Counted from the stretch's first letter, positions 24,697-37,131 are shown. The stretch is DNA of 64,000 nucleotides from Neolentinus lepideus HHB14362 ss-1 (GCA_001632425.1 KV425565.1:62001-126000), one strand, 5' to 3'. The notes: generated by a model not told the origin, from the sequence alone. Made by a program: numbers and translations.

Positions 24697-26691
24697 ATGG
24701 CTTCAGCATCCAGTATGTCGTTGCATATCCATTCTATTGCAGCTAGGTGCTGATTATATACTTCTAGCCGCGGGAAAGCTCTCAAGAGAAGAGTTCCGTC
24801 GCCAAAAGGAGCTCGATGCCGCCCGCAAAGCTGGTACTGCCCCAGCTGCCCTAGACGAAGAGGGCAGACCCATCAACCCTCACATTCCTCGTGCGTACCT
24901 CTTTGTCTTTCCAGACCAATGAGATCTCACTCAATAACGTAGAATACATCGCACAGGTGCCATGGTACTTGGATGCTGGCGCCCCGACACTCGCCCACCA
25001 GCGGCGGCAGGAAGAACAGCTTAGGGATAGCCTCGACAACTGGTACGACCGCGGCGCCCGCGCAGGGCCAGCAGCGAAGAAGTACCGCAAGGGTGCGTGC
25101 GAGAACTGTGGCGCCATGACGCACAAGAAACAAGACTGCTTGGAGCGTCCGCGGAAGAAGGGCGCCAAGTACACGAACAGGGACATCGCTGCGGACGAGA
25201 TCGTGCAAGACGTTGCGTTCGGGTACGATGCGAAGAGGGACCGGTGGAACGGGTACGACGCGGCGGAGTACAAGCAGATCTACGACGAGTATAATGCACT
25301 CGAGGCGGCGCGACAGAAGCTACGGGAGGATGAGATCGACAAGCAGACAACGACGGATCTGGCGGCGGTGCGCAAGGTAGCGAAGGCGGGCAAGGGCGAG
25401 AAGGGGGAGTACGATTTCGGGTCGAGCGACGAGGAGGACGAGGATGAGGAGAAGTACGCGGACGCGGCAGATGCGGTGGGGCAGAAGGTCGACACCAAGA
25501 CGCGCATCACCGTGCGCAACCTGCGAATTCGAGAGGACACGGCGAAATACTTACTTAACTTGGATCCCTCGAGCGCGTACTACGACCCAAAGACCCGCTC
25601 TATGCGAGATGCGCCGGTAACGCACACGAACCCCGAAGATGTGCGTGTCTTCTCACCTCCTCACCCCTTCCTATCTGACACCCGTTCGTCTCTAGGCTAA
25701 ATTCGCCGGTGAGAACTTCACTCGGCACACTGGCGAAGCACCCGAGATGCAGGGCCTCCAGCTCTTCGCTTGGCAATCTCAAACCCACGGGTCGGACGTG
25801 CACCTCAACGCGAACCCCACCGCCGGCGAGCTCCTGCACAAAGAGTACCAGAAAAAGAAGGAAGAATTGAAGGGCACTACAAAATCAAGTATCTTGTCGA
25901 AATATGGCGGCGAGCAATACTTGGAGAAGGCGCCGAAGGAGCTGCTGCAAGGGCAGACGGAGGAGTATGTGGAGTATTCACGGACAGGGCAAGTGGTGAA
26001 GGGGCGAGAGAAGTCGAAGGCAAGATCGAAGTATGCTGAGGATGGTGAGTTTTTCTAGCTTGATGTCATGTCATCGGTCGTATACTTAATCAATTTCTCA
26101 CCAGTCTACATCAATAACCACTCCGCGGTCTGGGGTTCCTGGTACGACCCCTCGACAGGCCAGTGGGGCTTCGCCTGCTGCCACTCCGTCATACATGCCT
26201 CCTACTGCACAGGTCTGGCGGGTATTGAAGCCTCCAACGCCTCCGACGCCCAGACTCTGCTCGCTGGCCCCTCCTCTTCCACCATGCCACCGCCCTCATC
26301 GACAAACCCCCTATCAGGATCAAGTCGCACGCGGAATGATAATGAGGATGAGGATGAGCAGCTGGAGGAACGGAAGAAGCGTGCGGAGCGGCTGTTCTCA
26401 AAGGAGCGTGTGGGCGAGGGCGAGGTGCAGCTGGACCAAGATAAGCTCGCGCGGGCGATCCAGGAGGAGAGGAAGAGAAAGATGAGAGGGGAAGATGATG
26501 ATGAGCGGCATGGAAAGAAGAAGAAGGGTGCAGGGGGGTCGTCTGAGGTCACGGAGGAGGAGCTTGGTATGTGTCTTCACTATTTCGTGTCATTGCTACC
26601 AGATTCTGACTGTGTTTCCACAGAGGCATATCGGATGACTCGGCGCATTACCGATGATCCTATGGCAAATTATGTGGACAAAGAGCTATAA
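24697..26691 (+). CDS. SLU7: Pre-mRNA splicing factor SLU7
   Basis: Six exons (24697-24712, 24768-24890, 24943-25640, 25696-26044, 26105-26566, 26624-26691) give 571 residues. The first exon codes only five residues plus one base. Features in order: [33 protein letters not shown], a CCHC zinc knuckle ([14 protein letters not shown]), [13 protein letters not shown], the acidic stretch [10 protein letters not shown], then [29 protein letters not shown] and YGGEQYL; also [22 protein letters not shown]7 acts at the second catalytic step of splicing in 3' splice-site choice. The basic NLS-like C-terminal KKKK stretch is present. It converges on CHD1 with about 300 bp between stops. Confidence 0.97.
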
Positions 26692-26991
26692 TTCTAACCT
26701 GCTCTCCTGCTTTGCGTATTCATCACAGCTTCTATGAGTAGAGACCGTTAATAATCCAAGCATCCCTGTATTCACGCCCAAATTTAAGCCAGCTCAAGCA
26801 GTTCCACAAGACTTCCAATTTCCCGGACCCGATACAAGTACAACGACTATTGTGGCGTATGTTACAATATGAATGTGGCTATTGAGAACATTGGACTGCG
26901 ATAGAGATATGAACCGATAGCAAGGCGACTAAGACCGGGAGATATGTAATAAATGTGAGCAGCGAGGAAGGACAGGTTCGCCTGAACTACG
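26692..26991. other. Convergent 3' intergenic region
   Basis: Three hundred bases between the SLU7 and CHD1 stop codons; presumably overlapping or abutting 3' UTRs. No gene or repeat was seen. Confidence 0.6.
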
Positions 26992-29900
26992 CTATGCACG
27001 GAAGGACTTTCCGTTAGTCTTTACCGCAGGGCTGGGACCAGATACAGTCCCGTTGCTTTTCGCGCTCGTATTGGGACGCATCTTCTTCACCGTGCTCTGC
27101 TCGCTCGAGGCCCTTGTGGTGCTCTCCTTTTGTACCATCTTGGCGTGTATTTCCTCGAGTTTCGCTGCCTTGACTTTCTTGGGCCAGAACAGTGTGACGA
27201 ACCTAGATAGTCTCGTGAGAATCATTCATGTTTGTCAGACAAAAGGATACTTACGTCCATAAGTGCCGCCGCCACCGCTCAGTGTCCTCTCCGGCGGCTT
27301 GCTTGTTGTTGAGTACAAGCTCGATGCGACGACCGATCGCAGCTAAAGATTCCTTCAAGATTGCAACCTTCTCGTCTCTGGGCATATCACCACCAGACAA
27401 TTTGAGCTGTTTCTACAATCCTCATTTTAGTCATATCATTTCATGGTAACTAATCATCACACATACGAGTTGCTTCTTGACTGGACGGAGCTCTTCCTTC
27501 GTAGCAGCCTCGTCCATAGACGGACTGAAATAATGGACTTAGATAATTGGTAGTGATGAATACGACTGACTCCACGTACCATTCGTCGGATGACTCGGAA
27601 TCGGTGAAAGTGGGAGTAGGTCTTCGCTTTCGCTTCCGAGCGGTACCTTCCTCCATGGAAGCTACGGCCTCACTGTCAGCGCGTCTCTTCAGACTGCCGT
27701 TTGTGGAGGAGGTGGATGCGACAGGGGGAGGAGTCGCAGATTTGAGGTGACCCTTCGTATATCGGGTCTCGATGGTTCGGAGCTTCTCATCGTACTCTCG
27801 CAGAACGCCTAACAAGAAATCACCTCTGCGGACCAGGTGAATGGCATTCGGGATGGGCTTGCTAGCAGCGTCTTCTCCCTTCTTGTTTTCATCCAAGAAA
27901 AATTTGCCCTCCAGGCCAAGCTGAGAGTCCTTCGCCATTGCTTCCCAGTTCCCAAAGCCGTAGAGGTAGGCGCCAACTAGAAGCATTGCATCCTCTTTAG
28001 GACCCCAGCGGCCTGACCAGTTGAGCACGGGTCTGACGTTCTCGACCGGAAGTTCCCAATCGTAGACATTGTCGAGACGTTGCATATAATCATAGAGGAT
28101 TTTCAGGTCGCGAGTCCTTGAGACTACAGTCTCGGCGTTGATATTCCCAACGTTGCGATATTGGACGAGGACAGCCTTGCTCTTCTGAGCATTGGTTAGT
28201 GTCTCGCCAGCCTCGATACGCGCACGCTTCTGTGCGTTATTGTCATCCACAGCCCGCGTACAGAGTTCCACGATATCATCAGAAACATCGTAGATCATGC
28301 CTCTATCTTTGTTCTGGAGTTTTGCTTCTTGGACCTTTAAGAATGCTCAGCGCCATGACACTGCATTTACAATGCGTGCCACTTACGATAACATCATATC
28401 GAGTCCGGATGTCACCCCAACGCTGCAAACTTCTCACGAGCACCCGTAGATCTCGCTCTTTGAGCTCCATGGCCTTCTGACTTGCACTCTTCCTAGCCAG
28501 ACCCTGTGCTTTCTTCTTCGGCGCTGCGTTGACCGAAGGCTGGTCGATGTCCATGCCCTCGTAGGACACTGGCTGCGTACGCTTCCTATCTTTGAGCTCT
28601 TGAGCTGACGTCTCTTCTGCTTTCCTCTCGTCTTCCTCCCGCTCGAATCTCTGCCGCTCCTCCAGCGGGATGATGTCCTCCCAACTCATGTCGTTCTTAA
28701 CATCGCTGACCGCGGCAAACTGCGCCAAGAATCCTTCCCCTCCTAATGAGGCACCTCCAGCCGAACCTGCTGCAATAGTCTCGTGGTCTTCAGCGCGGTT
28801 CAAGATGTCATCGAGATCCATCTCATCGAGTTTCTGGTTTTGGGTACTGTCGTCCTTGTCGAACCTAATCATCAAGGTCAGAATGATATAATACTTTTGG
28901 TCATGTTCCACCCACATTTTCTGCGCACCGTACTTAAGAACGGCAGTAAGTTCTTCCTTACTCAAATTATCAGGTTTCGTGATGTCCTTTTGAGCCTTCG
29001 AACTGAGGTGCGCCTGAGACGTGTCCATCTGGTTTATGACTAGGTATCATCATCAGCGCAATGCGGGCTTAATGAAACATAAGGCAGCCTCAAGTCGCAG
29101 CAACGACGTACTGGCATATTCCAAGACCATCTTCTTCTTCGCTCGTTCCAAAACATCCTCCTCCATCGTGTCCTTACTCACGAACCGGTATACACTGACA
29201 TGCGACTTCTGGCCGATACGGTGGGCACGTGCCATGGCCTGGAGGTCATTTTGCGGATTCCAATCACTCTGAAAGGCCATCTCAGCATGTCTGGCATGAA
29301 GAACCGACCCGAAATTACACCTACATCGAAAATGATCACAGTATCCGCAGTCTCGAGGTTGATACCGAGACCTCCGGCGCGGGTAGAAAGCAGGAAGGCA
29401 AAGTCTGGGGAATTTTGCGAGTTGAAATGCGCGATAGACTTCTTCCTAGCCTCCGACGCGACCATGCCATCCAGACGTTGATGGAGGTAGCCCCTGAGAG
29501 TCATATAATCGCTCAGGATATCGAGCATCCGGACCATCTGACTGAAGATAAGGACACGATGGCCATCTTGACGAAGCCTGTGCAATAGCTTGTCGAGCAG
29601 CACCATCTTTCCGCTGCTCATGATGAGCCCTTTTAGCGTCTCCTCGGCATTGTCGGTCTGAGGTTCCGCTCCTTCGAATAAATATGGGTGATTGGCAGCC
29701 TTCTTCAGTTCCATAGCTGGAAGTACAACTTGAGAAGATCGAAGTATTCCTTTGGTGAGTTAACGCACCGATATTCAGCAGACTGATGTTTGTATTGCCA
29801 TGGGAGCTCTTGACGAGGCCTTGGAAGTTCTAACGATTGGATTGATCGATATTTGACCAAATGAAGGTCAAATCAAGGCACATACCTTGGTTAAGATGTT

Positions 29901-32243
29901 TTTGTAGAAATGTGTTTGTAGTGCAGACATTTCTACGCGCAGGATGCGCTCGCTCTTGGTCGGTAAGGATGACAAGACGTCCTTCTTGAGTCGGCGCAAC
30001 ATGAGCGATTCGAGCTGGTTGTGCAACTCGTTGATCTTCGCCTCATGATCGGCGTCATTCAAGTCGAACTCGTTCGTCAACGCAACTAAACAACCGGGTT
30101 GGATTCAGTCACAAGATTGAACGAAGAAGAAACATCGCCCTACATCTCTCGGGCATCAAGAAATGCATCAACGACAACAGCTCTGTAGCGGAATAATGAA
30201 CTTTAGGCGCAGAGCCACAACAAAGACTGACATACCCTTGACATTATTTTGCAGCGGAGTACCCGTAATGAGCAGCTTAGACGCCGCTGAGAACGACCGG
30301 AGGGCTTCATACAGCTGACTCTCGGAGTTCTTCAAGCGATGGGCCTACAACCAAAGGACGTCAGTGCCCCATTTCCACAACGCGGCTTCGTTCCAAAACT
30401 AAAATGTACCTACCTCATCAACAGCCAGTAACTGCCACTTGATCTCGCCGAGTTCCTTCGAGTCCCGAAGGGTAAGCTCGTACGTCGTGAGCAGCACGTT
30501 CATCTTCAGCTTCTTGTTCGAAGGACCGAACTCGTACGCCCTGATGACTTCACGAGCCGCAGCCGTGCCAATGTAGGTGATGACATTCAAATCCGGCGCC
30601 CATGTGGCAAATTGGTGCTGCCAAGAAGTAATTGTGGACAACGGGACAATAACCAAGAAAGGCCCGAATTGCTCCATTGAGTGGAATAACCAGGAAACAA
30701 AAGATACGGTTTGTACAGTCTGGACGAGACAATCATCAACGAACCGTCTTCATTGGTAGTTCTGAACACCAGCCTACCTTGCCAAGACCCATTTCATCTG
30801 CAAGGATACCGTTCTCTCCCTTGCTCCAGAGGTAAGCGAGCCAATTCAGGCCAGTCAGCTGGAAGTCTTTCAGGTCGCCGCCAGTCGCGGTAATGTAATC
30901 TGGCTGCTGCTCTAGCTTCTCCCAATGCGGCCGTCTGTCCCTGGCGTAAACTAGGCTCTTGTACGGGAACAGAGCCTCTTCCTCTCTCGTCCTGTAGGCC
31001 TCGATCTTATCTGGAGCAATATTGCGAATAGTATCGTGCGCTTCCCACGTGCAGTGCTCGTAGTTGAGCCCTGTCCACTTGACGAAATATTCTACGGTCT
31101 TGTCCTTGTGGCGCTGCGCAACAATGCGTTCGGGTATCTTGTACATTTCGATTTCTTCCTTGTTGCGCTCCCTGTCAAGCATGAGGGCTTCAGCATCCTC
31201 CCTGGACAGACCGGGTGTCTCCAGCCTTTGTTGATACTGCTTGTACTGCTTGATGTAGTTGTCCACCCGCTTGAGGCCTCTGTAGCGCTTTAAGAACTCA
31301 TAAGTCTCATCCGTATTGTGCAGGTGTGAGAAGTTCTTCCACTTGATGTGGAATCGCTGTACATGCGAAGAGCTTGGGTCAGTGGGGGTATCCTGGAGGT
31401 TCAGTATAAGCATACGCACGATGTTATCGTAGAACATATCTTCAGGGTCTTCCTCTCGGCCTTCTTCTCTCGAGTGACCCAGGACAGCTTCGATCTCGTC
31501 CTCCTCCTGGTATTGTCCGCTTGCCTCGCCATTGTACGTCTCTGGCTCCTCTTCATCGTACTGAGCGTAGTCCTGCACGTCGTCGATGTAGTTGGGGATC
31601 CTATTGCCCCGACTTGAGATGCGGAGCTCTTCAGATGGTCTGGCCTTCTTCTTCTTCTTCGACTTTGAGCCATAGTCGGAACCAGAGTCGGAGGAACCAT
31701 GGCGTGTAATGGCTTGAAAAGCGAGTTAGTGTGGCACACCATCCGAGTGTGCAGCACGTACCTCGAGGCTTCACGACGGCGGGCTGCTTCTTCTTCACCT
31801 TCTTGGGTGGTTTCTTTGCCGTACCATACTCCTCGTCAGCATAGGAGCCGTCGTCTTCGTCGTTATCATCATCGCCCGGCTCGTCAAAGTCCTGTGGAAG
31901 AACATGAACCTGATAACGGACATACAAAGGTGCACAACACGTACCGACAGGTCTCCGGCCTTCGTCTGAACGCATACAGGTGGTCAGCGCGTCCACGCTC
32001 ATATTAGTCGGGAGGGCCACATACCACGCTCCTCGCGTACGCGGACGAGCCTGCTCGAGACTGGAAGATAGGCGGAGTGGGCTCGTCCTCCTCACCCTCC
32101 GCGTCTGCGTCTGCATCTCTGTTGTTGCTGTCGGTGTCAGAATCGATATCCATGCTCTCTCCTATGTCGCTGGTGCCCTTCAAAAAGTGGCTGCCATGCT
32201 CCGCCGGCGAAAGCATCAAGCTGTCGTGGTCGTCACCGATCAT
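26992..32243 (-). CDS. CHD1: CHD1 ATP-dependent chromatin remodeller
   Basis: A gene of roughly 15-18 exons. In order: acidic N-terminus, a Lys-rich stretch, two chromodomains ([38 protein letters not shown]), then the Snf2 ATPase with [19 protein letters not shown] (Walker A), the DEAH-type box VDEAHRLKNS and [13 protein letters not shown]. The helicase C lobe follows: [60 protein letters not shown]. Next come a SANT/SLIDE-like region ([20 protein letters not shown]) and the helical CHCT domain near the end ([20 protein letters not shown]). CHD1 spaces nucleosomes during transcription elongation. Splices such as DE|AHRLKN and GK|TVQTV restore invariant motifs. The ATG at 32243 is the first in frame. 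Confidence 0.95.
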
Positions 32244-32799
32244 TATGGGCGCGCACTATTGCTGTGGACGGGAAAGACGTAGGGGAGCGTCGCAGGCAGT
32301 GGGAAGAGGGAAGAAGGGTAGGGGCAAGGCCTGGGCGATGAGCGTCACGGAGACGGCAGATGCTGCCCACAGTAGATTCACACGCGTGGCCATCGCCACG
32401 GGCAACGCCGGGCCACTCGCCGTCGTCGCCGCGCTTGACGAACTCCGATTCGACAGACGCACAGGCCTCGTTTTCTCAATCGAACAATTACGTGCTGTTT
32501 CCGGCTGTCTCTGGTGCGAGTATTGTTGCCCGCGCCCAGGACAAAGCGGCCGCAAAAGGGCCTATATGCATATCGGACACGGCCACCGTCGTGGATTTCG
32601 AGCATCACAGACGACTGTTTCGGGATATGCTCCTTGCTGTGTGACTTTTCTTCTATCATGATCCCAGCTCACGGGTCTCCTTATCGGCTGTAGCGCGGCC
32701 TAATGCGGTCGCGTGCAGGTCTGGGCGCGCAAAATCAATACCCACTGCATCCGGCCGTCATCGTCGCCGGCAACGCTGCCCAAGCGCTCAACACCGTCC

Positions 32800-32820
32800 G
32801 TGACGTGACAGTCACGTCAC
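32800..32820. promoter_or_regulatory. Perfect 21-bp palindrome with paired TGACGTGAC sites
   Basis: GTGACGTGAC, a single A, then GTCACGTCAC: two 10-bp arms that are exact reverse complements. Each arm holds a TGACGT core of the kind bound by bZIP factors of the ATF/CREB group. It lies between CHD1 and TFB4, about 560 bp from the CHD1 start and 485 bp from the TFB4 start. Confidence 0.6.
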
Positions 32821-33223
32821 CACTCTCCTAACGCCCACTGCTACCGCCATATCCATCCATCACCCTACAGAACAAAGGCAAGTAGTACCTGGCCTGCATC
32901 GGCTACCATACATTTACGTCCAGAGTGGCATCTTCCATTCGTAGGTATCGCTTCGCAGGGCAGTACCACTATCCCTCCGGAGCTTAGACCGTCTCTGACG
33001 TCGACGGCCGTGAAATCGTGTCTCGGAACGACGCCGGTCCTCGCGGGGACGCGTACCCGGGACCCGTGAACTGTCGCTCAACCTCACTGAAGTGCTGGCA
33101 AAGTGAGCCTGCTTCCCTCACGCTGTCCGACGTGAGGTGTGCCTATTATTATCAGTCTGCAGGACTGTATCCAGGCGGACGCATTCTGGGAACGTTGGCG
33201 ACAATGAAGGATTAACAGACGGC

Positions 33224-33235
33224 AGGGTTAGGGTT
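33224..33235 (+). promoter_or_regulatory. Telobox-like AGGGTTAGGGTT
   Basis: Two telomere-type repeats 71 bp upstream of the TFB4 ATG. In fungi such boxes in promoters can bind Tbf1/Myb-type factors, often at ribosomal or housekeeping genes. Use here is inferred. Confidence 0.5.
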
Positions 33236-33305
33236 GGAAACCGTAAAATAATGTAATTACATTTTCGAATCTCAGCCACAACCTCTGCCACTCTTGAATT
33301 CCACC

Positions 33306-34684
33306 ATGGACAAATCATCACATATCTCAGTGGTCCTTGACTTGTCGCCAAGTCAATGGCACCTTTCCTCACTACCTCATAATCCATATCCATTGTCTTT
33401 CAAATCATTTCTTTCCCAAGTGCTTGCATTCTTAAACTTGCATATTGCTTCAAAACATGAGAACACACTTGCTGTGTTTGGTGCTTTCCCTGGAAAGAGG
33501 TTTGGCTCCTGGACAAGCCTTAAGCACACCATAAACTGACTAGGATAAAGCGTGATGTTGTACTCTTCTTCGAATCCGGCTTCGGACAGTTCAGATAGCG
33601 GGAATCCTAATATTTACCGGCCTTTTGAGATAGTGGATTCCAGAGTAGTGACTCGCATTGAAGAAGAACTGGAATTAATTGATGATAAGGAAGAGGAAGG
33701 TCTGCACTTGGGGTATCTTGTCAATGAGACTGCCCTGCTGACATACTGACATCCTAGCACCAATAGGACTCGTCGGAGCCCTCACAAAAGCCCTATGCTG
33801 TGAGCGTGACCTCAAGAATCCAACCAACCGAGAAAGATACACTGACCTCTGCATTCGACAGACATTAACCGTATCACTCACCCTACAACTTCAACACAAT
33901 CCACAATAGTCGAAGACCCCGCCATTCTTCCGGACCCTCGCATCCTCATACTTTCCGTCTCCCCAGACCTTTCCACATCGTATATACCCATCATGAACTC
34001 AATATTCTCTGCGCAGAAACTGGTAAATTTCCTGGACTTGGACCTTACAGCCTCGTATAATAAGCTTTGAACCCCACAGAAAGTCATAATAGACGTCTGC
34101 AAAGTGTACGGCCCGAACACCGTATTCCTAGAACAAGCCGCCCACTTGACCGGTGGCTCGTATGTGTACCTCGAGCGACGAGACGCGCTACTCCAGCACC
34201 TCGTGGTGCGCACATCTGTCCTTTTTACAAAAGCTACACGATCGTAATGACAACTCTCTTGAAGATGTCCCACCTCCCCTCTCCAGCTCTCCGCAAGCTC
34301 ATGGCCGTCCCGACACAAGAAAAAATCGACTTCCGCGCGGCATGTTTCTGTCACAAGAACATCATCGACGTAGGTTTCGTCTGCTCTGTCTGTTTGTCCA
34401 GTAAGTCCACTGCCCCCTAATGCAACAACTCCTGACGCTTCGCCCTGTAGTATTCTGTGCACCCGTTCCAGTCTGCTCTACGTGCCGGTGCGTTTCAGGG
34501 TTGCCTCGTCCTATGTACTGCACGAGCTCCTGTTGATCTTGCTCACTGCGATAATAGGACGAAATTTCCCATAAAAACTCTCCAGCGCCTGAACGCCTCC
34601 CGTGCCCCAGCACTAAGGCCTGTCAACGGTGCTGCGAAGACTTCGGCACCATCCACACCTAGCCTTCCCAGTACACCGCGTTGA
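33306..34684 (+). CDS. TFB4: TFIIH core subunit TFB4 (p34 homologue)
   Basis: Eight exons (33306-33499, 33551-33699, 33758-33799, 33862-34022, 34080-34205, 34265-34400, 34451-34487, 34558-34684) give 323 residues. The vWA-like domain runs from HISVVLDLSPSQWHL through RILILSVSPDLSTSYIPIMN and FSAQKLKVIIDVCKVYGP to FLEQAAHLTGGSYVYL. The C-terminal zinc module has FRAACFCHKN, VGFVCSVCLSIFC and VCSTCRTKF. TFB4 sits in the TFIIH core with SSL1 and acts in transcription initiation and nucleotide-excision repair. The C-terminal tail, rich in Pro, Ser and Thr, is longer than minimal. The first intron uses the acceptor before CGTGATG because that restores GKSVMLYSS. Confidence 0.95.
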
Positions 34685-34996
34685 TGCCCTTGGCTCTTTT
34701 GGCATCGTGGAACTGTATGAGTTACTCTGTTGTACTCACTCTCAGCGCCCATTATTCGTGAATAAACAAAAGTCTTTTATACTAGCGTTTTCTGGGACCC
34801 GCTGTTATTCATGTGATGTACCACGATGAGGAATGAAGTAGAAAAGGATTGATGCAGTGTAATTTTACAAGTGATCATAATTCGCAGTAATGACTTGCAG
34901 TAATGTGGCTGTCACCCGTTAATTGCGGCCACAGCGCGCAAAGTGATGCATATCGTAAGTTTCGTGACGAGCTTGGGTAGATTATCTCTTGCATCT

Positions 34997-35117
34997 AACC
35001 CAAGGTCTTGTTGATTGATCCTGTCAACGAACATGAAACATGCTAGCACACCAGACATTCGATGGTCGTAGCTCCGACGACGTGATTGACGCTAGAGGGT
35101 CACAGTAGTCTACAGGA
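34997..35117. repeat. Direct repeat copy A (about 120 bp)
   Basis: Begins AACCCAAGGTCTTGTTGATT and continues through CTGTCAACGAAC, GCTAGC, CACCAGACA, CGATGG, GTAGCTCCGACGA to TAGTCTACAGG. The same order recurs at 35238-35359 with scattered substitutions and small indels. It is non-coding and lies between TFB4 and the taspase gene, which converge here. Confidence 0.8.
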
Positions 35118-35237
35118 CCAACGAGGACTCCAGAAGTTCCTAGTGTCACAGTCGCACCAATACCTGGAAAGGACCAAGGACGAACACGAAACTGTTGATC
35201 GCTCTAGGTCATGGTCTATCATCAATGACATGGATCC

Positions 35238-35359
35238 AACCCAAGGTCTTGTTGATTGACCCTGTCAACGAACCTGAAATATGCTAGCGCACCAGACACC
35301 CGATGGTAACGAGACGTAGCTCCGACGATGTGACTGACGCTAAAGGATAGTCTACAGGG
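35238..35359. repeat. Direct repeat copy B (about 120 bp)
   Basis: Second copy of the 34997-35117 unit in the same orientation, offset by about 241 bp. It differs mainly by point changes and a small insertion after CGATGG. It lies just beyond the taspase stop codon, so it may fall in that gene's 3' UTR. Confidence 0.8.
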
Positions 35360-35406
35360 CGAATGAACGGCGATTTCGCTTGATCGGAGATTTCGGCTTT
35401 GATTCT

Positions 35407-37131
35407 TCAATCTCTTGACAGGGATATCGCACTGATGGAGATAGAAGAACTAGTTATCCCTGCCTCTGCAGCTATTGACCGACGAAGAATCTTGACCTAT
35501 CAGGAATTCATTGTGTTGATATCATGATAGAATCATTGTGAGATAGTAAACCTAACCTTCGGCTTCGTGTTTATCGAAGTGGCATAGGCAATCGCCATAC
35601 TCTCGGCAGTAAACCCGCACCACAGTCGTGCTGAGAAATTTTCGACAGGAATATCTCTGTAAGGAGTTAACGAAGGTTCAGAAGGCAAGCTCACGCGTGG
35701 GAGGTGCACCGGACCCATTTGCTTCCATCGTCAACATGAGAATTCCTGCATTCCACTCCGTGTTTCGATCTCCTCGGCCATTGTCTTGGAACCCGGATGA
35801 TAGCACATTCCAGGCATGCTTAAGCGCTGGATATATGAATGGAAAAATAATGGCCTACATCGAGATTCCGTAAGGACACGTTCCAGAACGCGATGCGCAT
35901 CTCCATCTGACGAGTTGTGATATTCATGCCACAAGGACTGGGCCATATTCGATCGAATGATATATTCTCCGGAACCTGATAATCGATCTTTGTATGAGAT
36001 GGGGCGGTAACCCCGATTTAGTCTTGAAATAATCCACCAACCCGAGATACTGCAAGCCATCCCGTTTGCGATGGGATCTGTTGAATTATCTTGGGCCCAA
36101 CAACCAGCGCCGAAAGCAGCGGCCTGCGAGATGAGGAAATACAGGCACGAAGAGTCAGATATTTCACATCACCTACTTCCCCGATACGCCCAGAGAACTT
36201 CAATAGTAGTCCCCCGCTGGATCAATGGCAATGCACTTGGCAGTGAGACTATTTTGCGCCTGTCGGCAACAACAAACCAACCTCGATACTCCAGCAGCAA
36301 GATGTCCCGCTGCGTCGAGTGTTATAGCACCTACGGTGTCTTGCTTGTCGTGGATAGCCTGGGATCCATCCGAAGATACTGCATTACCTTGCATAATATG
36401 TTCTAGACGTTCTGTCCACGTTTGCCACTGTCGCCTCGCTCTCGGACTTACTAGTGTTCCCGGCGACACAACTTCACACCCTTTGGAAGAGGCGAATCGC
36501 CGAGCACCGAGCGACGTCAGGGTCCTACAACAGACAGAGAGAAGTGGGATGTGAGGAGTGAATTTCGAAATGTCAAAGTATATATATACAGACAATGGAG
36601 GTATGCGACCCAACGGGTCGAGCTGTTTTGAATATTTCATAACAGCATGAGCAGCACGTATCGGGTTTTTCAGATCTAGGTAAAGTGTGAACTGGGATCG
36701 CAACCATGCATCCTCCGTGACACCAACCTGGCACGGCACCGACGCTGCCGAACGAAAGATCCCTGCCGTCCATAATAGCCGCATCGCACTCAACTTCGCC
36801 ATCTATCGTCAGATTTGATCCGTACCCTGCAGGACTCCGCATGACTCTTGATATTACGCCCTATGCAAGGTCGAAACGCCAACCTGCATTCAGGCAGTCG
36901 TCATCCTCCAGACTGGATATTGCTGCCTCAACAGCATCAACCGCCGTAGAGTCGACTTGCAGTCGTGCCAGAGCCGCGGTGCATGCGCTGCAGCAGGGGA
37001 TCATTTCCAAGCTGCGGCAACAGAGATACCTACTACACCCACAGACACAATGCTTTCTTAACTTCTTTCTCATCGGAAGGATTATGATAGCCTGCACCTC
37101 CGTGAACAGCTACAAGAAAGAACGAGTCCAT
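35407..37131 (-). CDS. Taspase1-like threonine aspartase (N-terminal nucleophile hydrolase)
   Basis: A multi-exon gene. The start at 37131 gives FFLVAVHGGAGYHNPSDEKE, the N-terminal signature of asparaginase_2/taspase proteins. In order follow VDAVEAAISSLEDDDCLNAG, YGSNLTIDGEVECDAAIMDG, VGAVPG, NPIRAAHAVMKY and RIPPL. Then comes the self-cleavage site QDTVGAITLD, whose Thr becomes the catalytic N-terminus, followed by SSGGLLLKFSGRIGE, AAAFGAGCWAQ, GSGEYIIR, NAGILMLTM and LWCGFTAESMAIAYATS. KILRR lies near the end. Conserved LWCGF and KILRR fit taspase better than plant-type asparaginase. Animal Taspase1 cleaves MLL; fungal substrates are unknown to me. One intron near 35840 would be only about 32 nt, so that join is uncertain. 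Confidence 0.85.

Larger units (their letters stand above)
32244..33305. promoter_or_regulatory. Divergent promoter region of CHD1 and TFB4
   Basis: About 1.06 kb between divergent starts. GC-rich overlapping open frames at about 32080-32660 lack domains and are probably chance. The interval contains a perfect palindrome at 32800-32820 and a telomere-like box at 33224-33235, listed separately. Confidence 0.55.

Noticed and set aside
32077..32661. Long overlapping open frames on both strands upstream of CHD1
   Set aside because: Three frames are open at once in GC-rich DNA, with Arg/Ser/Pro-biased translations and no domain. They most likely reflect base composition in a promoter or 5' UTR.
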